Positions 8,372 to 18,544 of a stretch of 64,000 bases of DNA are shown here, piece after piece. The position numbers were made by a program, and so were the translations under genes. Every line of letters begins with the position of its first letter. The first letter of the stretch is position 1. Below the pieces are notes generated by a model, which worked only from the letters and a program-made list of their open reading frames with translations, made no database searches and was not told where the DNA came from. The stretch comes from Ilyomonas sp965214235 (GTDB taxonomy: Bacteria; Bacteroidota; Bacteroidia; Chitinophagales; Chitinophagaceae): the NCBI GenBank assembly GCA_965214235.1, contig CBDCBH010000003.1:1550001-1614000 (forward strand), read 5' to 3'.

Positions 8372-10738
8372 ATGATTCAGAAAACGATTGGCTTCTTTTT
8401 GGTGCTTTTTTATTGTCATATTTTATTTGCACAATCTGTCAATACATTACTACTAAACAATTACTGGAAAGCAAGCTGGATTACTTGCCCGAATGTATCG
8501 CAACGTGCCTATGGTGTGTATCATTTTAGAAAAAGCTTCCTATTAAGTAACAAACCGGATACCTTTCTCATTCATATATCGGCAGATAACAGGTATCGTT
8601 TATTTGTAAACGGCGAACCGGTATGCAGCGGACCAGCCCGGGGTGATTTGGCTCACTGGAATTTTGAAACCATTGACATTGCAGCATACCTGAAGCCGGG
8701 CAGCAATACAGTAGCCGCAGTTGTGTGGAACATGGCAGAATTTGCAGCCGTGGCGCAGGTAACCAACCAAACAGCTTTTGTGGTGCAGGGAGATAATGAG
8801 GCAGCACAAATCATCAATACAAACAGCAGCTGGAGAGTAAGTAAAGACAGTGCCTATCATCCTTGTTCAACCGATAACGGCAGCAGGCTTCATACTTATA
8901 TGGTGGTTGGTCCGGGCGATTCAGTAAGAGCAGAAAACTATCCCTGGAACTGGCAGTTGCCCGATTATAACGATGCAACATGGAGTAAAGCGATAGCCAT
9001 TGCTGCTCCTGTGCCCACAGGGGTTGGAAGTGATAATTTGTGGACGCTGGTGCCGCGAACCATCCCGCTAATGGAAGAAAAAGAACAGCGCATTGCCATC
9101 TGTAGAAGAATGAAGGGCATAACGGATGCTGATTTTATAAAAGGTGCTCACCCCGTAACCATTCCTGCCCATACAATAGCAAGCCTGTTGTTCGACCAGA
9201 CTTATAATACCGTTGCCTATCCTGAACTCACAGTCAGCAAAGGCAATAATGCAGTGATAAAATTAACGTTTGCCGAAGCCTTATTTGATACTGCGGGAGG
9301 GAAAGAAAACCGCAATGAGATAGAAGGCAAAACCATCAACGGAAACTATGATGTGTTCGTGCCGGATGGTAGCAATAAAAGAACATTCCGATCTTTGTGG
9401 TTTCGAACGTACCGTTATCTTCAGGTTGATATCACTACAGGCGATGAGCCATTAGTAATAGATGATTTATACGGCATCTACACAGGATATCCGTTTGAGC
9501 CCAAAGCTTCTTTCAATAGCAATGATACAACGCTGCAACAACTATGGAAAGTAGGCTGGCGCACAGCCAGACTATGCGCAGGTGAAACTTATTTCGATTG
9601 CCCTTATTATGAACAACTGCAGTACGAAGCTGATACACGTATACAATCTCTAATATCCTTATACATAACAGGCGATGACCGGCTGATGCGAAAGGCAATC
9701 CTTGATTTTTATAACTCGCGTATTGCTGAAGGATTAACACAAGGCAGATACCCAAGCAGCAGGTTACAGGTCATTCCTCCTTTTTCTTTATTTTGGATAA
9801 GTATGCTGTACGACTACATGATGCACCGGCGGGATGATGCTTTTATTGAACATCAGCTACAGGCAGTGAAAGGGGTGCTGTACTGGTACGAACAACATAT
9901 TGATACGAACAAGCAAATGCTGGGACCTATGAACTGGTGGAACTTTGTTGATTGGGCTTCCTCTTTCAACGGCGGTACGCCTGCCGGTGCCAATGATGGC
10001 AACAGCGCTGTTATTACCCTGCAATATGCTTACACCTTGCAGCAGGCGGCAGCCATCTTTGCTTATTACAAACAAAACGAAGAAGCGGCGCACTGTACAG
10101 GGCTTGCCGCTATGCTGATGCACGGCACTTATGCCAATTGTTTTGATAAGGTAAAAAATGCCATGGGCGATACCCCTGATAAAAAAACATTCAGCCAGCA
10201 TTCGGGTATTATGGCGATACTAACCGGCTGCATACCCAAGCAGGATGAACAAAAAGCAATGAATGTTATTTTGTTCGACACTTCGCTTACACAAGCCACT
10301 TTTTACTACCGGTTTTACCTGACGCAAGCTTTAAAAAAAGCAGGCCTGGCAAATTTGTATTATAGCCAGTTACAACCCTGGCGCGACATGCTCCGCAAGG
10401 GGCTGACTACTTTTGCAGAAAATCCGGACCCGACACGCTCCGATTGCCACGCATGGAGCGCCAGCCCGTTGTATGATTTCTTAGCTACCATCTGTGGTAT
10501 TATGCCTGCTTCGCCCAATTTTAGGAGTGTAACAATTCAGCCTGCACCCGGCGAACTCATCTGGATAAAAGGCAGTATGCCGCATCCTGATGGCACCATC
10601 TCTGTTTCGCTGAAACGAAAAGAAAACAGCAATGGAATTAAAGGAACTGTAACATTACCGGTTGCAGTAAAAGGTACATTTATCTGGAATGGTAAAACAC
10701 TGGCTTTACATGGCGGCACGCAAGAAGTAGATTTATAA
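8372..10738 (+). CDS. GH78-like alpha-L-rhamnosidase
   Basis: Predicted exported glycoside hydrolase of 788 residues acting on terminal rhamnose or a similar sugar. The start at 8372 gives a proper signal peptide (MIQKTIGFFLVLFYCHILFAQ). A jelly-roll N-terminal part (WKASWITCPN, YRLFVNGEPV) precedes an (alpha/alpha)6 barrel. The barrel carries the family segment ETYFDCPYYEQLQYEADTR around residue 404, then GPMNWWNFVDW, and a C-terminal beta-sandwich. The DCP..EQLQYE form differs from the DCPQRDER of classical GH78 enzymes, so specificity is uncertain. It stands alone. Confidence 0.78.
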   Translation: MIQKTIGFFLVLFYCHILFAQSVNTLLLNNYWKASWITCPNVSQRAYGVYHFRKSFLLSNKPDTFLIHISADNRYRLFVNGEPVCSGPARGDLAHWNFETIDIAAYLKPGSNTVAAVVWNMAEFAAVAQVTNQTAFVVQGDNEAAQIINTNSSWRVSKDSAYHPCSTDNGSRLHTYMVVGPGDSVRAENYPWNWQLPDYNDATWSKAIAIAAPVPTGVGSDNLWTLVPRTIPLMEEKEQRIAICRRMKGITDADFIKGAHPVTIPAHTIASLLFDQTYNTVAYPELTVSKGNNAVIKLTFAEALFDTAGGKENRNEIEGKTINGNYDVFVPDGSNKRTFRSLWFRTYRYLQVDITTGDEPLVIDDLYGIYTGYPFEPKASFNSNDTTLQQLWKVGWRTARLCAGETYFDCPYYEQLQYEADTRIQSLISLYITGDDRLMRKAILDFYNSRIAEGLTQGRYPSSRLQVIPPFSLFWISMLYDYMMHRRDDAFIEHQLQAVKGVLYWYEQHIDTNKQMLGPMNWWNFVDWASSFNGGTPAGANDGNSAVITLQYAYTLQQAAAIFAYYKQNEEAAHCTGLAAMLMHGTYANCFDKVKNAMGDTPDKKTFSQHSGIMAILTGCIPKQDEQKAMNVILFDTSLTQATFYYRFYLTQALKKAGLANLYYSQLQPWRDMLRKGLTTFAENPDPTRSDCHAWSASPLYDFLATICGIMPASPNFRSVTIQPAPGELIWIKGSMPHPDGTISVSLKRKENSNGIKGTVTLPVAVKGTFIWNGKTLALHGGTQEVDL

Positions 10739-11028
10739 CAGCTTTTATTTGTCATGGTTTTCAAGGAAGTTTAGAAAAATGAAAATTTGATTTTATTCAG
10801 TTCCGACAAAGTAAACCTGGTTGTTTTTCAAAAAGTAATAGTATCTCATTATCTTTTATTTGCAGCAGCGACGAAAAGACAGAATCATTCTTCAAAAAAA
10901 CTTTCTTTTAGCAGAAAAATAAAATATCCTTTACATAAATTTTATACAGAAAACTCACCTCTTTATTTTTATAAATGAGTAAGCCTTAAAAGCTTTATTG
11001 TACACTACCTTCACAACTAAACTTGCTT

Positions 11029-11799
11029 ATGAATAACATAACTAAAGCCGGGCAACTGTTATACGGGCTTGCTGTTACAGCTTTTGGTATTGAGTTTTTC
11101 GTATTTCATAGTTCTCTGTTGGGTCTGATACCATTGCCGTCCGCCTTCAATGTAGTTCCCTGGATTTACTTACTCGGTTTTCTTCTCATAGCAGGAGGAG
11201 TTTGCATAATTATTCACATAAGGCAAAGAGCAGCGGCTTTGTTACTGGCTCTTCTATTTTTTGCTTTATGCTTATGGCTTCATGTACCTGCGGTAATTGC
11301 TAACCCATCCAATGGCAGTGAATGGACAGCTGTATTTGAGTTAATTGCATTGGGCAGCGGAGCTTTACTGTCCGCAGCAATGGAAACAAAACAGGGTAAA
11401 ACAGGCGGTAAAACAAATAATTTGAGCAAAACTATATACCTGACAGGTAGCGTTCTGTTTGCCTCGTCATTAATTGTGTTTGGCATTTTGCACTTCGTGT
11501 ATGCAAAGTTTATAGCTACTTTACTACCTGCCTGGATACCTGCACACCTGTTCTGGGCTTATTTTATAGGCGTTGCTTTTACCGCTACAGCCATTAGTCT
11601 TTTTCTCTCCTTTTGGGTAACACTTTCTGCTTCGTTGCTCGCCGCTATGTTTTTTTTGTGGGTATTATTACTCCATGCACCAAGAGTAATAGCAAGCCTT
11701 TACACAGAGCCGGAATGGACAAGTATGTTTGTAGCCCTCGCTATGGGCGCCATATCACTTCAGCTGGCAGGCATAGCAACAAAAAGGCATAAAAAATAA
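11029..11799 (+). CDS. Duplicated DoxX-like membrane protein
   Basis: A 256-residue protein with about eight hydrophobic helices arranged as two similar halves (about residues 1-118 and 132-250). Each half contains a GI-F/L-HF-Y/V-type first helix and an LL-LHxP-VI segment (LHVPAVIANP, LHAPRVIASL) followed by EWT. This internal repetition suggests fusion of two DoxX-family four-helix units. The ATG at 11029 is chosen over the upstream TTG. It lies 18 bp before the next gene, with which it probably forms an operon. No substrate can be assigned. Confidence 0.6.
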   Translation: MNNITKAGQLLYGLAVTAFGIEFFVFHSSLLGLIPLPSAFNVVPWIYLLGFLLIAGGVCIIIHIRQRAAALLLALLFFALCLWLHVPAVIANPSNGSEWTAVFELIALGSGALLSAAMETKQGKTGGKTNNLSKTIYLTGSVLFASSLIVFGILHFVYAKFIATLLPAWIPAHLFWAYFIGVAFTATAISLFLSFWVTLSASLLAAMFFLWVLLLHAPRVIASLYTEPEWTSMFVALAMGAISLQLAGIATKRHKK

Positions 11800-11817
11800 C
11801 CTTATTAATAATAACAC

Positions 11818-12315
11818 ATGGCAGACTTAGCTTTCATTACCGCACCAACAGTTTCCGTTGGAAAGTATCTCTTTACTAATGTAGCGGTTATTCTGCAGGT
11901 AGAAGATACGCCTTTGATTGAAATGATACACAAACCGCAACCTGGGTTTATGATAAGAGTTTCTATTTATGATTCGCAGGGTAACTATACAGCAAAAGTT
12001 GTTGGAACAACCGTTACCGGAGATGCAGCCGTTACCATTGCTAAGCAATCGGATACATGGGTTTATAAACTGAAAGATGAAGTTGTTTTTCAAATAGAGC
12101 AAGGGAAAGATAGTGTAAAAATTACAGCAGAATTATATACACCGGCAGGTACTAAGGTTAGTATAAAAGATGGTGTTCTGCAATTTTTTGATCTCTATAA
12201 TCAGATTATACCCATCCACGAAAACACAGAAGCAAATTCAATAAACCATGCTTTGGTTGGCTTACACTTATACAGCGATGGAACATTGGTTATAGGTGCG
12301 CCGCTTCTCTCATAA
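11818..12315 (+). CDS. Hypothetical soluble protein
   Basis: A 165-residue protein that I do not recognise. It has no signal peptide, membrane segment or cysteine cluster. Alternating hydrophobic strands (VGKYLFTNVAVILQV, FMIRVSIYDS, KDSVKITAELYT) suggest an all-beta fold. The frame is clean and lies 18 bp downstream of the DoxX-like gene, so the two are probably co-transcribed. Confidence 0.55.
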   Translation: MADLAFITAPTVSVGKYLFTNVAVILQVEDTPLIEMIHKPQPGFMIRVSIYDSQGNYTAKVVGTTVTGDAAVTIAKQSDTWVYKLKDEVVFQIEQGKDSVKITAELYTPAGTKVSIKDGVLQFFDLYNQIIPIHENTEANSINHALVGLHLYSDGTLVIGAPLLS

Positions 12316-12413
12316 AAAAATATAGTTGAAGAGATTATCAACGAACAGCAGTTATCAAAACACACTTTTTTTATCCGTCTTTAAAATATTATATCGCCGC
12401 GCTGATACTTTTT

Positions 12414-12634
12414 ATGGCAACCAAAATTGAAGTAAATAAAAATGAACAAATAACGGCAGCCGGTGCAACAATCCGCAATTTCAAAACAGGGCTTATAATA
12501 AAGCAGGAAAGCAACAAGGAAAAAAGATGAGTAAAAACAAACGATGTAACATATATACGCTGAATGCGCATCTTTACAGTTTGTGTAACCTACCGGAACG
12601 AATTACAGCAGATGAATCTGTGCTGAATGGATAA
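12414..12634 (+). other. Two tiny overlapping reading frames in a 670-bp gap
   Basis: The gap 12316-12986 has no ordinary gene. It holds a 38-codon frame (12414-12530, MATKIEVNKNEQ...) whose stop overlaps an ATG (ATGA, 12527) opening a 35-codon frame to 12634. The overlap is the pattern of translational coupling, and the first peptide has a plausible composition. There is no homology evidence, so this is only a candidate. Confidence 0.2.
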
Positions 12635-12941
12635 TGGTTACAGCCAGACCATTTCTATTTTTACAATACTATTTTCCTGCTCTTTTTCTTTCGCCTTCGC
12701 TGCTCATAACCATGTCTTAAACATAAGAATCTTCCTGAACAACAAGATGAATAAACCCCAATGAATTTCCCTTTCATTTTCTTCTATAAAATAATAAAAT
12801 GTAAAATATATGTGACCACGATACGGAAAGTGAAAACATGGGTTTGTTTTTACTGCAGTTTGGTGAGTAACAAAAAAGCGGTGGAGCTTACTTCATTATA
12901 AGCGGCATGAATATTTTAAGAAATCTATCAGAATAAATTTT

Positions 12942-12971
12942 TTTGTACTCAAAAAAGGATAATTACTTTTG
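12942..12971 (+). promoter_or_regulatory. Bacteroidota promoter of the GntR gene
   Basis: TTTG at 12942-12945 is followed after 18 bp by TACTTTTG at 12964-12971. This matches the Bacteroidota consensus TTTG / TAnnTTTG in sequence and spacing. Transcription would start inside the palindrome at 12973-12995, leaving a very short leader before the ATG at 12987. Confidence 0.65.
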
Positions 12972-12972
12972 C

Positions 12973-12995
12973 ACTCATCAGATGATATGATGAGT
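12973..12995. promoter_or_regulatory. Palindromic operator at the GntR gene start
   Basis: ACTCATCA (12973-12980) and TGATGAGT (12988-12995) are perfect 8-bp inverted arms around a 7-bp centre. The site covers the predicted transcription start and the start codons, an ideal position for autorepression by a dimeric GntR protein. Confidence 0.6.
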
Positions 12996-13667
12996 ACACA
13001 TGATGAACCTGCTATTCGCTTCAGTTTGGCTGATGCAGTAGCCAACAAATTAAAAAGCCTGGTTAAGTCGGGAAAATATAAATCGGGCGATAAACTTCCT
13101 TCAGAACCGGAATTGATGCAACAGTTTGGTGTGGGTCGTTCCAGCATTCGCGAAGCGGTAAGAATTCTTACCAATTGCGGTTTGGTTGATGTAAAGCAGG
13201 GATTGGGCACATTTGTAAACCTGAATGAAGGTCTTAACGAGCCATTGCATCAGCGACTGAAGCGTGCAGGCAATGATGACCTGAAAGAAGTAAGGCAGTT
13301 GCTTGAATTAAAAGCCGCGGAAAAGGCGGCTTTAAACAGAACACAGAAAGACATTATAAAAATGTCGTCTCTTCTTAAGAAGCGGAAAGCAGCGGCTGAA
13401 AAGCAGGATACGGAAGCCTGTATAGAAGCAGATATTCAGTTTCATATTACCATCGCTGAAGCTTCAAAAAATGATATTCTGGCTGATCTTTATAAAACCA
13501 TCGCAGTACAGATAAAGAAGTCTTTTGCAATGGTTCATGGAGATACTTCTCTCTTTCTTGAAAAGCAGCAATTGCATGAAGACTTATTGCAAAGCATCAT
13601 TAACAAAGACGCAAAGAAAGCATGGAAGTGCATAGCCCGGATAACAGGGCAAACGGTTTTATTGTAA
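12987..13667 (+). CDS. GntR-family (FadR subfamily) transcriptional regulator
   Basis: A 226-residue repressor-type regulator. The N-terminal winged helix-turn-helix (about residues 12-75) contains KLPSEPELMQQFGVGRSSIREAV, split here as KLPSEPELMQQ and GVGRSSIREAV, and the wing GLGTFV. The C-terminal all-helical FCD domain (about 90-225) has the ligand/metal His in FHITIAEASKN and another in LHEDLL. The last helix, where many FCD proteins have a further His, reads CIARITG without one. The start is the first ATG (12987); the adjacent ATG at 12990 is equally possible. It lies 48 bp upstream of the efflux operon and may control it as well as itself. Confidence 0.85.
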   Translation: MMSTHDEPAIRFSLADAVANKLKSLVKSGKYKSGDKLPSEPELMQQFGVGRSSIREAVRILTNCGLVDVKQGLGTFVNLNEGLNEPLHQRLKRAGNDDLKEVRQLLELKAAEKAALNRTQKDIIKMSSLLKKRKAAAEKQDTEACIEADIQFHITIAEASKNDILADLYKTIAVQIKKSFAMVHGDTSLFLEKQQLHEDLLQSIINKDAKKAWKCIARITGQTVLL

Positions 13668-13715
13668 CCATATTTTTATATAACAATTTGCAGCCGTAAG
13701 AGCTATATAGTTTTT

Positions 13716-15128
13716 ATGAAAAAAAATTATTACACCACAAGTGCTTTTTATTTACTGGTATTTTTTTTAATAGCAACCGGTTCCACCCATGCACAACAAG
13801 CGCCATTACTTCTTTCTGATGCTATTCATAATGGAGTGAATAACTACCAAAGCATAGTAGCAAAAAGAAATTATTACAACTCTTCTGAAGAAATTGTAAA
13901 GAATGTGCGCAATGAATATCTGCCCAATATAACAGCCGGCGTGCAGGATGCTTTTGGCACTGTTAATGGTCAGTACGGACCCTTAAGTATTGGCAGTGTT
14001 GCAGGCGTGTCTTCATCAGGTCCGGCTTTCAGCAAACAAAGCTGGAATGCCGCTTTTGGTGCGCAATATGTGATAAATACAAACTGGGAAGTATTTTCTT
14101 TTGGCAGATTAAAATCGCGCATTGAAGCCTACCAGGCACGCGCCAATACAGATTCTGCCGATGTGGTTCAGGAACAGTTTATTCAAAGTGTAAAAATAGC
14201 CGATGCCTACCTGAATTTGCTCATCACACAACGGTTAATTGATGTAGCAAAAAAAGATTCTGCCAGGGTTGGTTATGTGCAGCAGGTTGTGCTTGCGAAA
14301 GCAAAAAACGGCTTGATAGCAGGTGTAGATTCGTCTATTGTGAATGCACAGGTATCAAGTGCCAGGATTGCGATATTGGATGCGGAAGCCAGGGAGCAGG
14401 AACAACGGAACAGCCTTGCACAGGTTTTGAATGCAGCGCCTGTTGAATATAATTTAGATACAGGTTTTTTCTTTAAACAAATTCCTTCTGTTTTCAACAG
14501 TGATTTTAAAGTAAAAGAAAACCCGCAGGTAGAGTTCTACCAAAGCCGCTTTGCCGCCAGTGAAAGGTATGCCGATCTTCTAAAGAAAAGCGTAATACCC
14601 GGCGTTAACCTGTTTGGTATTTTTCAAACAAGAGGTTCGGGCTTTGATTATAATTATTCTCCGGATTATAAAGATAGCTATTCCCAAAGGTTTTGGGATG
14701 GCATTAACCCCACACGCACCAACTATGTTGCGGGCGTTTCTATCGCATGGAATATTATGAGCTTAGCTAAAATAAAACATCAGGTAACGGCACAACATTT
14801 TTTATCGAATGGATATGCAGCGGAAACCGACCTGGTAAGCACACAATTGAAAGATCAATTGGTGTTGGCTGATCAGCGCATTACCAATACACTGCAACGA
14901 TTTAATGAAGTTCCGGTACAATACAAATCTGCATTTGATGCTTATATGCAAAAGAGTGTGCTATACAAGAATGGCTTAACAGACATTGTTGACTTACAGC
15001 AGGCATTATTCGCTTTAAATAAAGCAGAAACCGACGTAAGCATTTCTTACATCTATGTATGGCAGGCGTTGCTGCAAAAAGCGGCTGCAAGCGGCGACTT
15101 TAATCTGTTCCTGCATCAGATACGATAG
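13716..15128 (+). CDS. TolC-family outer-membrane efflux channel
   Basis: A 470-residue outer-membrane factor that would form the exit duct of the tripartite pump encoded downstream. It has a signal peptide (residues 1-27, ending THAQ). Two long heptad-rich helical repeats (EQFIQSVKIADAYLNLLI, ARIAILDAEAREQEQ) are typical of the TolC hairpins. A Gly/aromatic beta segment lies between them. It is first in the order channel-pump-adaptor, with a 100-bp gap to the pump gene. Confidence 0.85.
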   Translation: MKKNYYTTSAFYLLVFFLIATGSTHAQQAPLLLSDAIHNGVNNYQSIVAKRNYYNSSEEIVKNVRNEYLPNITAGVQDAFGTVNGQYGPLSIGSVAGVSSSGPAFSKQSWNAAFGAQYVINTNWEVFSFGRLKSRIEAYQARANTDSADVVQEQFIQSVKIADAYLNLLITQRLIDVAKKDSARVGYVQQVVLAKAKNGLIAGVDSSIVNAQVSSARIAILDAEAREQEQRNSLAQVLNAAPVEYNLDTGFFFKQIPSVFNSDFKVKENPQVEFYQSRFAASERYADLLKKSVIPGVNLFGIFQTRGSGFDYNYSPDYKDSYSQRFWDGINPTRTNYVAGVSIAWNIMSLAKIKHQVTAQHFLSNGYAAETDLVSTQLKDQLVLADQRITNTLQRFNEVPVQYKSAFDAYMQKSVLYKNGLTDIVDLQQALFALNKAETDVSISYIYVWQALLQKAAASGDFNLFLHQIR

Positions 15129-15228
15129 TTGTAACAAAATTTGAGAGTTAAATTTCAGGCAACAAAATATAAGCAGGAAGATATAAGAGTAACAAGTAAC
15201 AGAAGCTAAGATTGATAAATAAAAACGA

Positions 15229-18200
15229 ATGAATTTAATACGCTTTGCATTACGCAAACCCATTACTGTAGTAGTGTTGGTAGCTGCTTTGTTTTTCTTT
15301 GGAATTAAAGCCATCACTACAATAAAGATTGATATTTTTCCGAATATTGACCTGCCGGTTATTTATATTTCGCATCCGTATGGTGGTTTAACACCCGACC
15401 AGATGGAAGCTTACTTTGGTAAAAATTATGTGAACCTGATGTTGTATGTATCAGGCGTAAAAAGCATTGAAACAAAGAACATACAAGGTCTTACGTTAAT
15501 GAAGCTTACCTTTTATGAAGGAACCAACATGGCGCAGGCCGCCGCCGAAGTAACCGCATTCAGCAACCGCGCGCAAACCATTTTTCCGCCGGGAACAACG
15601 CCCCCTTTTATCATTCGTTTTGATGCCAGCACATTACCTGTTGGGCAATTGATTTTAAGTAGCCCGATACGCAGTAATAACGAGTTGCAGGACCTTGCGA
15701 ATGTTTACGTGCGTGCAGGTTTCAGTTCAATCCCCGGCTTGGTGGCGCCGGCTCCTTTTGGTGGCAATTCACGCACTATTCTTATCAAAGCCGATCCCGG
15801 GTTGTTACGATCACACAATCTTACACCCGACCAGTTAGTACAAGCTTTACGCATCAACAATCAAACAACACCAGCGGGCACGGTTCGCATTGGCGACAAA
15901 AACTATTTCACGCCAACCAACACAACCATTAAAACAGTAAAAGATTTTGAAAACATACCGCTATTTACCGGTGGCGTTCAAAACCTTTATATAAAAGATG
16001 TAGCCACAGTAGAAGATGGCGCCGACATAACAGCAGGCTACGTGCTGGTAAACGGAAGACGGTCGGTGTATTTGCCCATTACCAAAAGCGCTTCTGCTTC
16101 CACCTGGGATGTAGTGCAGAACCTTAAAAAATCATTACCCAAATTCCAGGCATTGTTACCTGATGATGTAAAGCTAAATTATGAATTCGACCAGTCAACG
16201 TATGTAATTAATTCAGTGAAAAGCCTGTTAAGTGAAGGTACAATTGGCGCTATTCTAACAGGTTTGATGGTGTTATTATTTCTGGGCGATCCGCGCGGTG
16301 CTTTAATTGTAATTCTAACCATTCCAACCTGTATTATTTCCGGTGTTTTGTTTTTAACGCTGTTTGGGCAAACCATCAATATAATGACGCTTAGCGGTCT
16401 TGCTTTAGCAATTGGTATTTTGGTAGATGAAAGTACGGTAACCATTGAAAACATTCACCAGCACATGGATATGGGAAAGCCCAAAGCGCTTGCCATCTGG
16501 GATGCGTGTAAAGAAATCGCTTTCTCCAAATTGCTCATCTTACTGTGTATCCTCGCTGTATTTGCACCGGCTTTTACTATGGGAGGCATACCAGGTTCTC
16601 TTTTTTTACCATTGGCATTAGCCATCGGTTTTTCTATGATTACTTCTTACTTCATGGCGCAAACATTAGTGCCTGTTTTAGCCAACTGGATGATGAAAAG
16701 CCATAACAAAAATCACAAAACAGAGAAGGTTTTTTTGAAGAAGGGAAAGACAGCAGATGATCAAACATTTATAGAATCGGAAATACCGGAAACATCAGAA
16801 AAAGATACCTGGCAGCAACGCGACATCCCACAGGCGCATCCGGGATATGGAGGCAAAAAAATAAGCCGCTTTGAAAAATTTCGATTGCGGTTCATGCTAT
16901 TTATGGACAGAATGATGCCACGAAGAAAACCAGTTGTGCTGGTATATATTGTTGGCGCGTTAGTAATTGCCGCTTTGTTTTTAAGTATAATCGGGCGTGA
17001 TGTATTACCCAAATCCAATGCAGGTCAGTTCCAGGTTCGTATCAGCGATGAAGACGGAACCAGAATTGAAAAAACAGAACTTGATGTATTAAAAGCATTG
17101 GATGTTCTGTATTCCATTGTTGGTAGAAACAATGTATCCATCAGTTCGGCAATGGTGGGTATGCACGGCTCGCAGTTTTCAACCAATCCTATTTACTTAT
17201 TTATGGCAGGTCCGCAGGATGCCGTGTTGCAAATAGCGTTAAAAGAAAATGTAAAAGTAAATATGGATGATTTAAAAGATGAGTTCAGACGGAAGATGAA
17301 AAAGACTTTACCCAATGTGAAGCTGTCTTTTGAACCCATTGAATTAACAGATAAAATATTAAGCCAGGGATCGCCTACACCTATCGAAGTAAAAATTAGC
17401 AGTAAAAACAAAAAGCAGAATGAGGTGTATGCGAATAAAGTAATTGAAAAGCTGCAGCAAATACCTTATCTGCGCGATGTGAAGCTGGGCACTGCCATTC
17501 ACGACCCCGCCATTGATATTAACATCGACCGGGTAAGAGCCGCACAATTGGGTACCAACCTGAACGATATATCACGGTCTCTTGTGGCGGCTACTTCTTC
17601 ATCCCGCTTTACAGAAAAAAATATCTGGATCGACCCCAAACTGAACCTAAGCTATAACGTGCAGGTAGAAGTGCCGGTAAATGAAATGACAAGCGTAGAT
17701 GATATTAAAGAGATACCGGTTACACCAAACGCCGCCAGACCTGTGCTGGGTGATGTAGCCGATATAAAAATGGATACCATTTATGGAGAGGATGATAATA
17801 TCGGTGCCTTGCCTGTGTTATCGGTAACTGCAAATTTTTATAAAAAAGATTTAGGTACCGCCACTAAGGATGTAAGCAAAGCCATCCGAACAATTACTGA
17901 TTTGCCAAAAGGATTAACCATACAAACCAGTGGTTTAACAAACGTTCTTACAGATACATTAGACAGTCTGCAGTCGGGGTTGTTGGTTGCAATTGTTGTT
18001 ATCTTTTTAATGCTGACTGCCAATTTTCAATCCTTCAAAGTATCGCTGGTTGTGCTTTGCACGGTGCCTGCGGTATTGGTTGGTTCGTTAGGTTTATTAT
18101 TGCTTACCGGTTCTACCCTTAACCTGCAATCTTACATGGGCATGATCATGTCTGTTGGCGTATCCATTTCCAACTCGGTATTACTGGTAACAAACGCAGA

Positions 18201-18528
18201 AGAATTAAGAATGAAAAGCGGCAATGCGTTAGCAGCCGCCAGGGAAGCCGCATCTGTACGGTTACGTCCCATTTTAATGACCAGCGTCGCCATGGTAGTT
18301 GGTATGATTCCAATGGCATCCGGATTGGGCGAAGCAGGCGATCAATCAGCACCCTTAGGACGTGCCGTAATTGGCGGATTGATTGCTTCTACTTTTGCCG
18401 CTTTGCTTATTCTACCCTTAGTATTTGCATGGGTGCAGGGCAAAACAAGCACACAATCCGTATCGCTCGATCCGGAAGACAAAGAAAGCAAACACTTTGT
18501 TGCCTCGCTGTATGCACACGAGAATTAA
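15229..18528 (+). CDS. RND-family efflux pump inner-membrane subunit
   Basis: A 1099-residue proton-driven transporter of the AcrB/HAE type. It has twelve predicted helices: one near the N-terminus (KPITVVVLVAALFFFG), a block near 330-490, another at 565-585 and a block near 895-1070. Two large periplasmic loops separate them. The fourth helix reads AIGILVDESTV, so the usual Asp-Asp proton-relay pair is Asp400-Glu401. A charged cytoplasmic loop (about 490-560) is longer than in AcrB. Substrate cannot be predicted; drug, lipid or metabolite export are all possible. Confidence 0.88.
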   Translation: MNLIRFALRKPITVVVLVAALFFFGIKAITTIKIDIFPNIDLPVIYISHPYGGLTPDQMEAYFGKNYVNLMLYVSGVKSIETKNIQGLTLMKLTFYEGTNMAQAAAEVTAFSNRAQTIFPPGTTPPFIIRFDASTLPVGQLILSSPIRSNNELQDLANVYVRAGFSSIPGLVAPAPFGGNSRTILIKADPGLLRSHNLTPDQLVQALRINNQTTPAGTVRIGDKNYFTPTNTTIKTVKDFENIPLFTGGVQNLYIKDVATVEDGADITAGYVLVNGRRSVYLPITKSASASTWDVVQNLKKSLPKFQALLPDDVKLNYEFDQSTYVINSVKSLLSEGTIGAILTGLMVLLFLGDPRGALIVILTIPTCIISGVLFLTLFGQTINIMTLSGLALAIGILVDESTVTIENIHQHMDMGKPKALAIWDACKEIAFSKLLILLCILAVFAPAFTMGGIPGSLFLPLALAIGFSMITSYFMAQTLVPVLANWMMKSHNKNHKTEKVFLKKGKTADDQTFIESEIPETSEKDTWQQRDIPQAHPGYGGKKISRFEKFRLRFMLFMDRMMPRRKPVVLVYIVGALVIAALFLSIIGRDVLPKSNAGQFQVRISDEDGTRIEKTELDVLKALDVLYSIVGRNNVSISSAMVGMHGSQFSTNPIYLFMAGPQDAVLQIALKENVKVNMDDLKDEFRRKMKKTLPNVKLSFEPIELTDKILSQGSPTPIEVKISSKNKKQNEVYANKVIEKLQQIPYLRDVKLGTAIHDPAIDINIDRVRAAQLGTNLNDISRSLVAATSSSRFTEKNIWIDPKLNLSYNVQVEVPVNEMTSVDDIKEIPVTPNAARPVLGDVADIKMDTIYGEDDNIGALPVLSVTANFYKKDLGTATKDVSKAIRTITDLPKGLTIQTSGLTNVLTDTLDSLQSGLLVAIVVIFLMLTANFQSFKVSLVVLCTVPAVLVGSLGLLLLTGSTLNLQSYMGMIMSVGVSISNSVLLVTNAEELRMKSGNALAAAREAASVRLRPILMTSVAMVVGMIPMASGLGEAGDQSAPLGRAVIGGLIASTFAALLILPLVFAWVQGKTSTQSVSLDPEDKESKHFVASLYAHEN

Positions 18529-18544
18529 TTCAAAACATTTTACA

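Noticed and set aside
9857..10201. 114-codon antisense frame in the rhamnosidase gene
   Set aside because: Shadow of the coding strand with no domain content.
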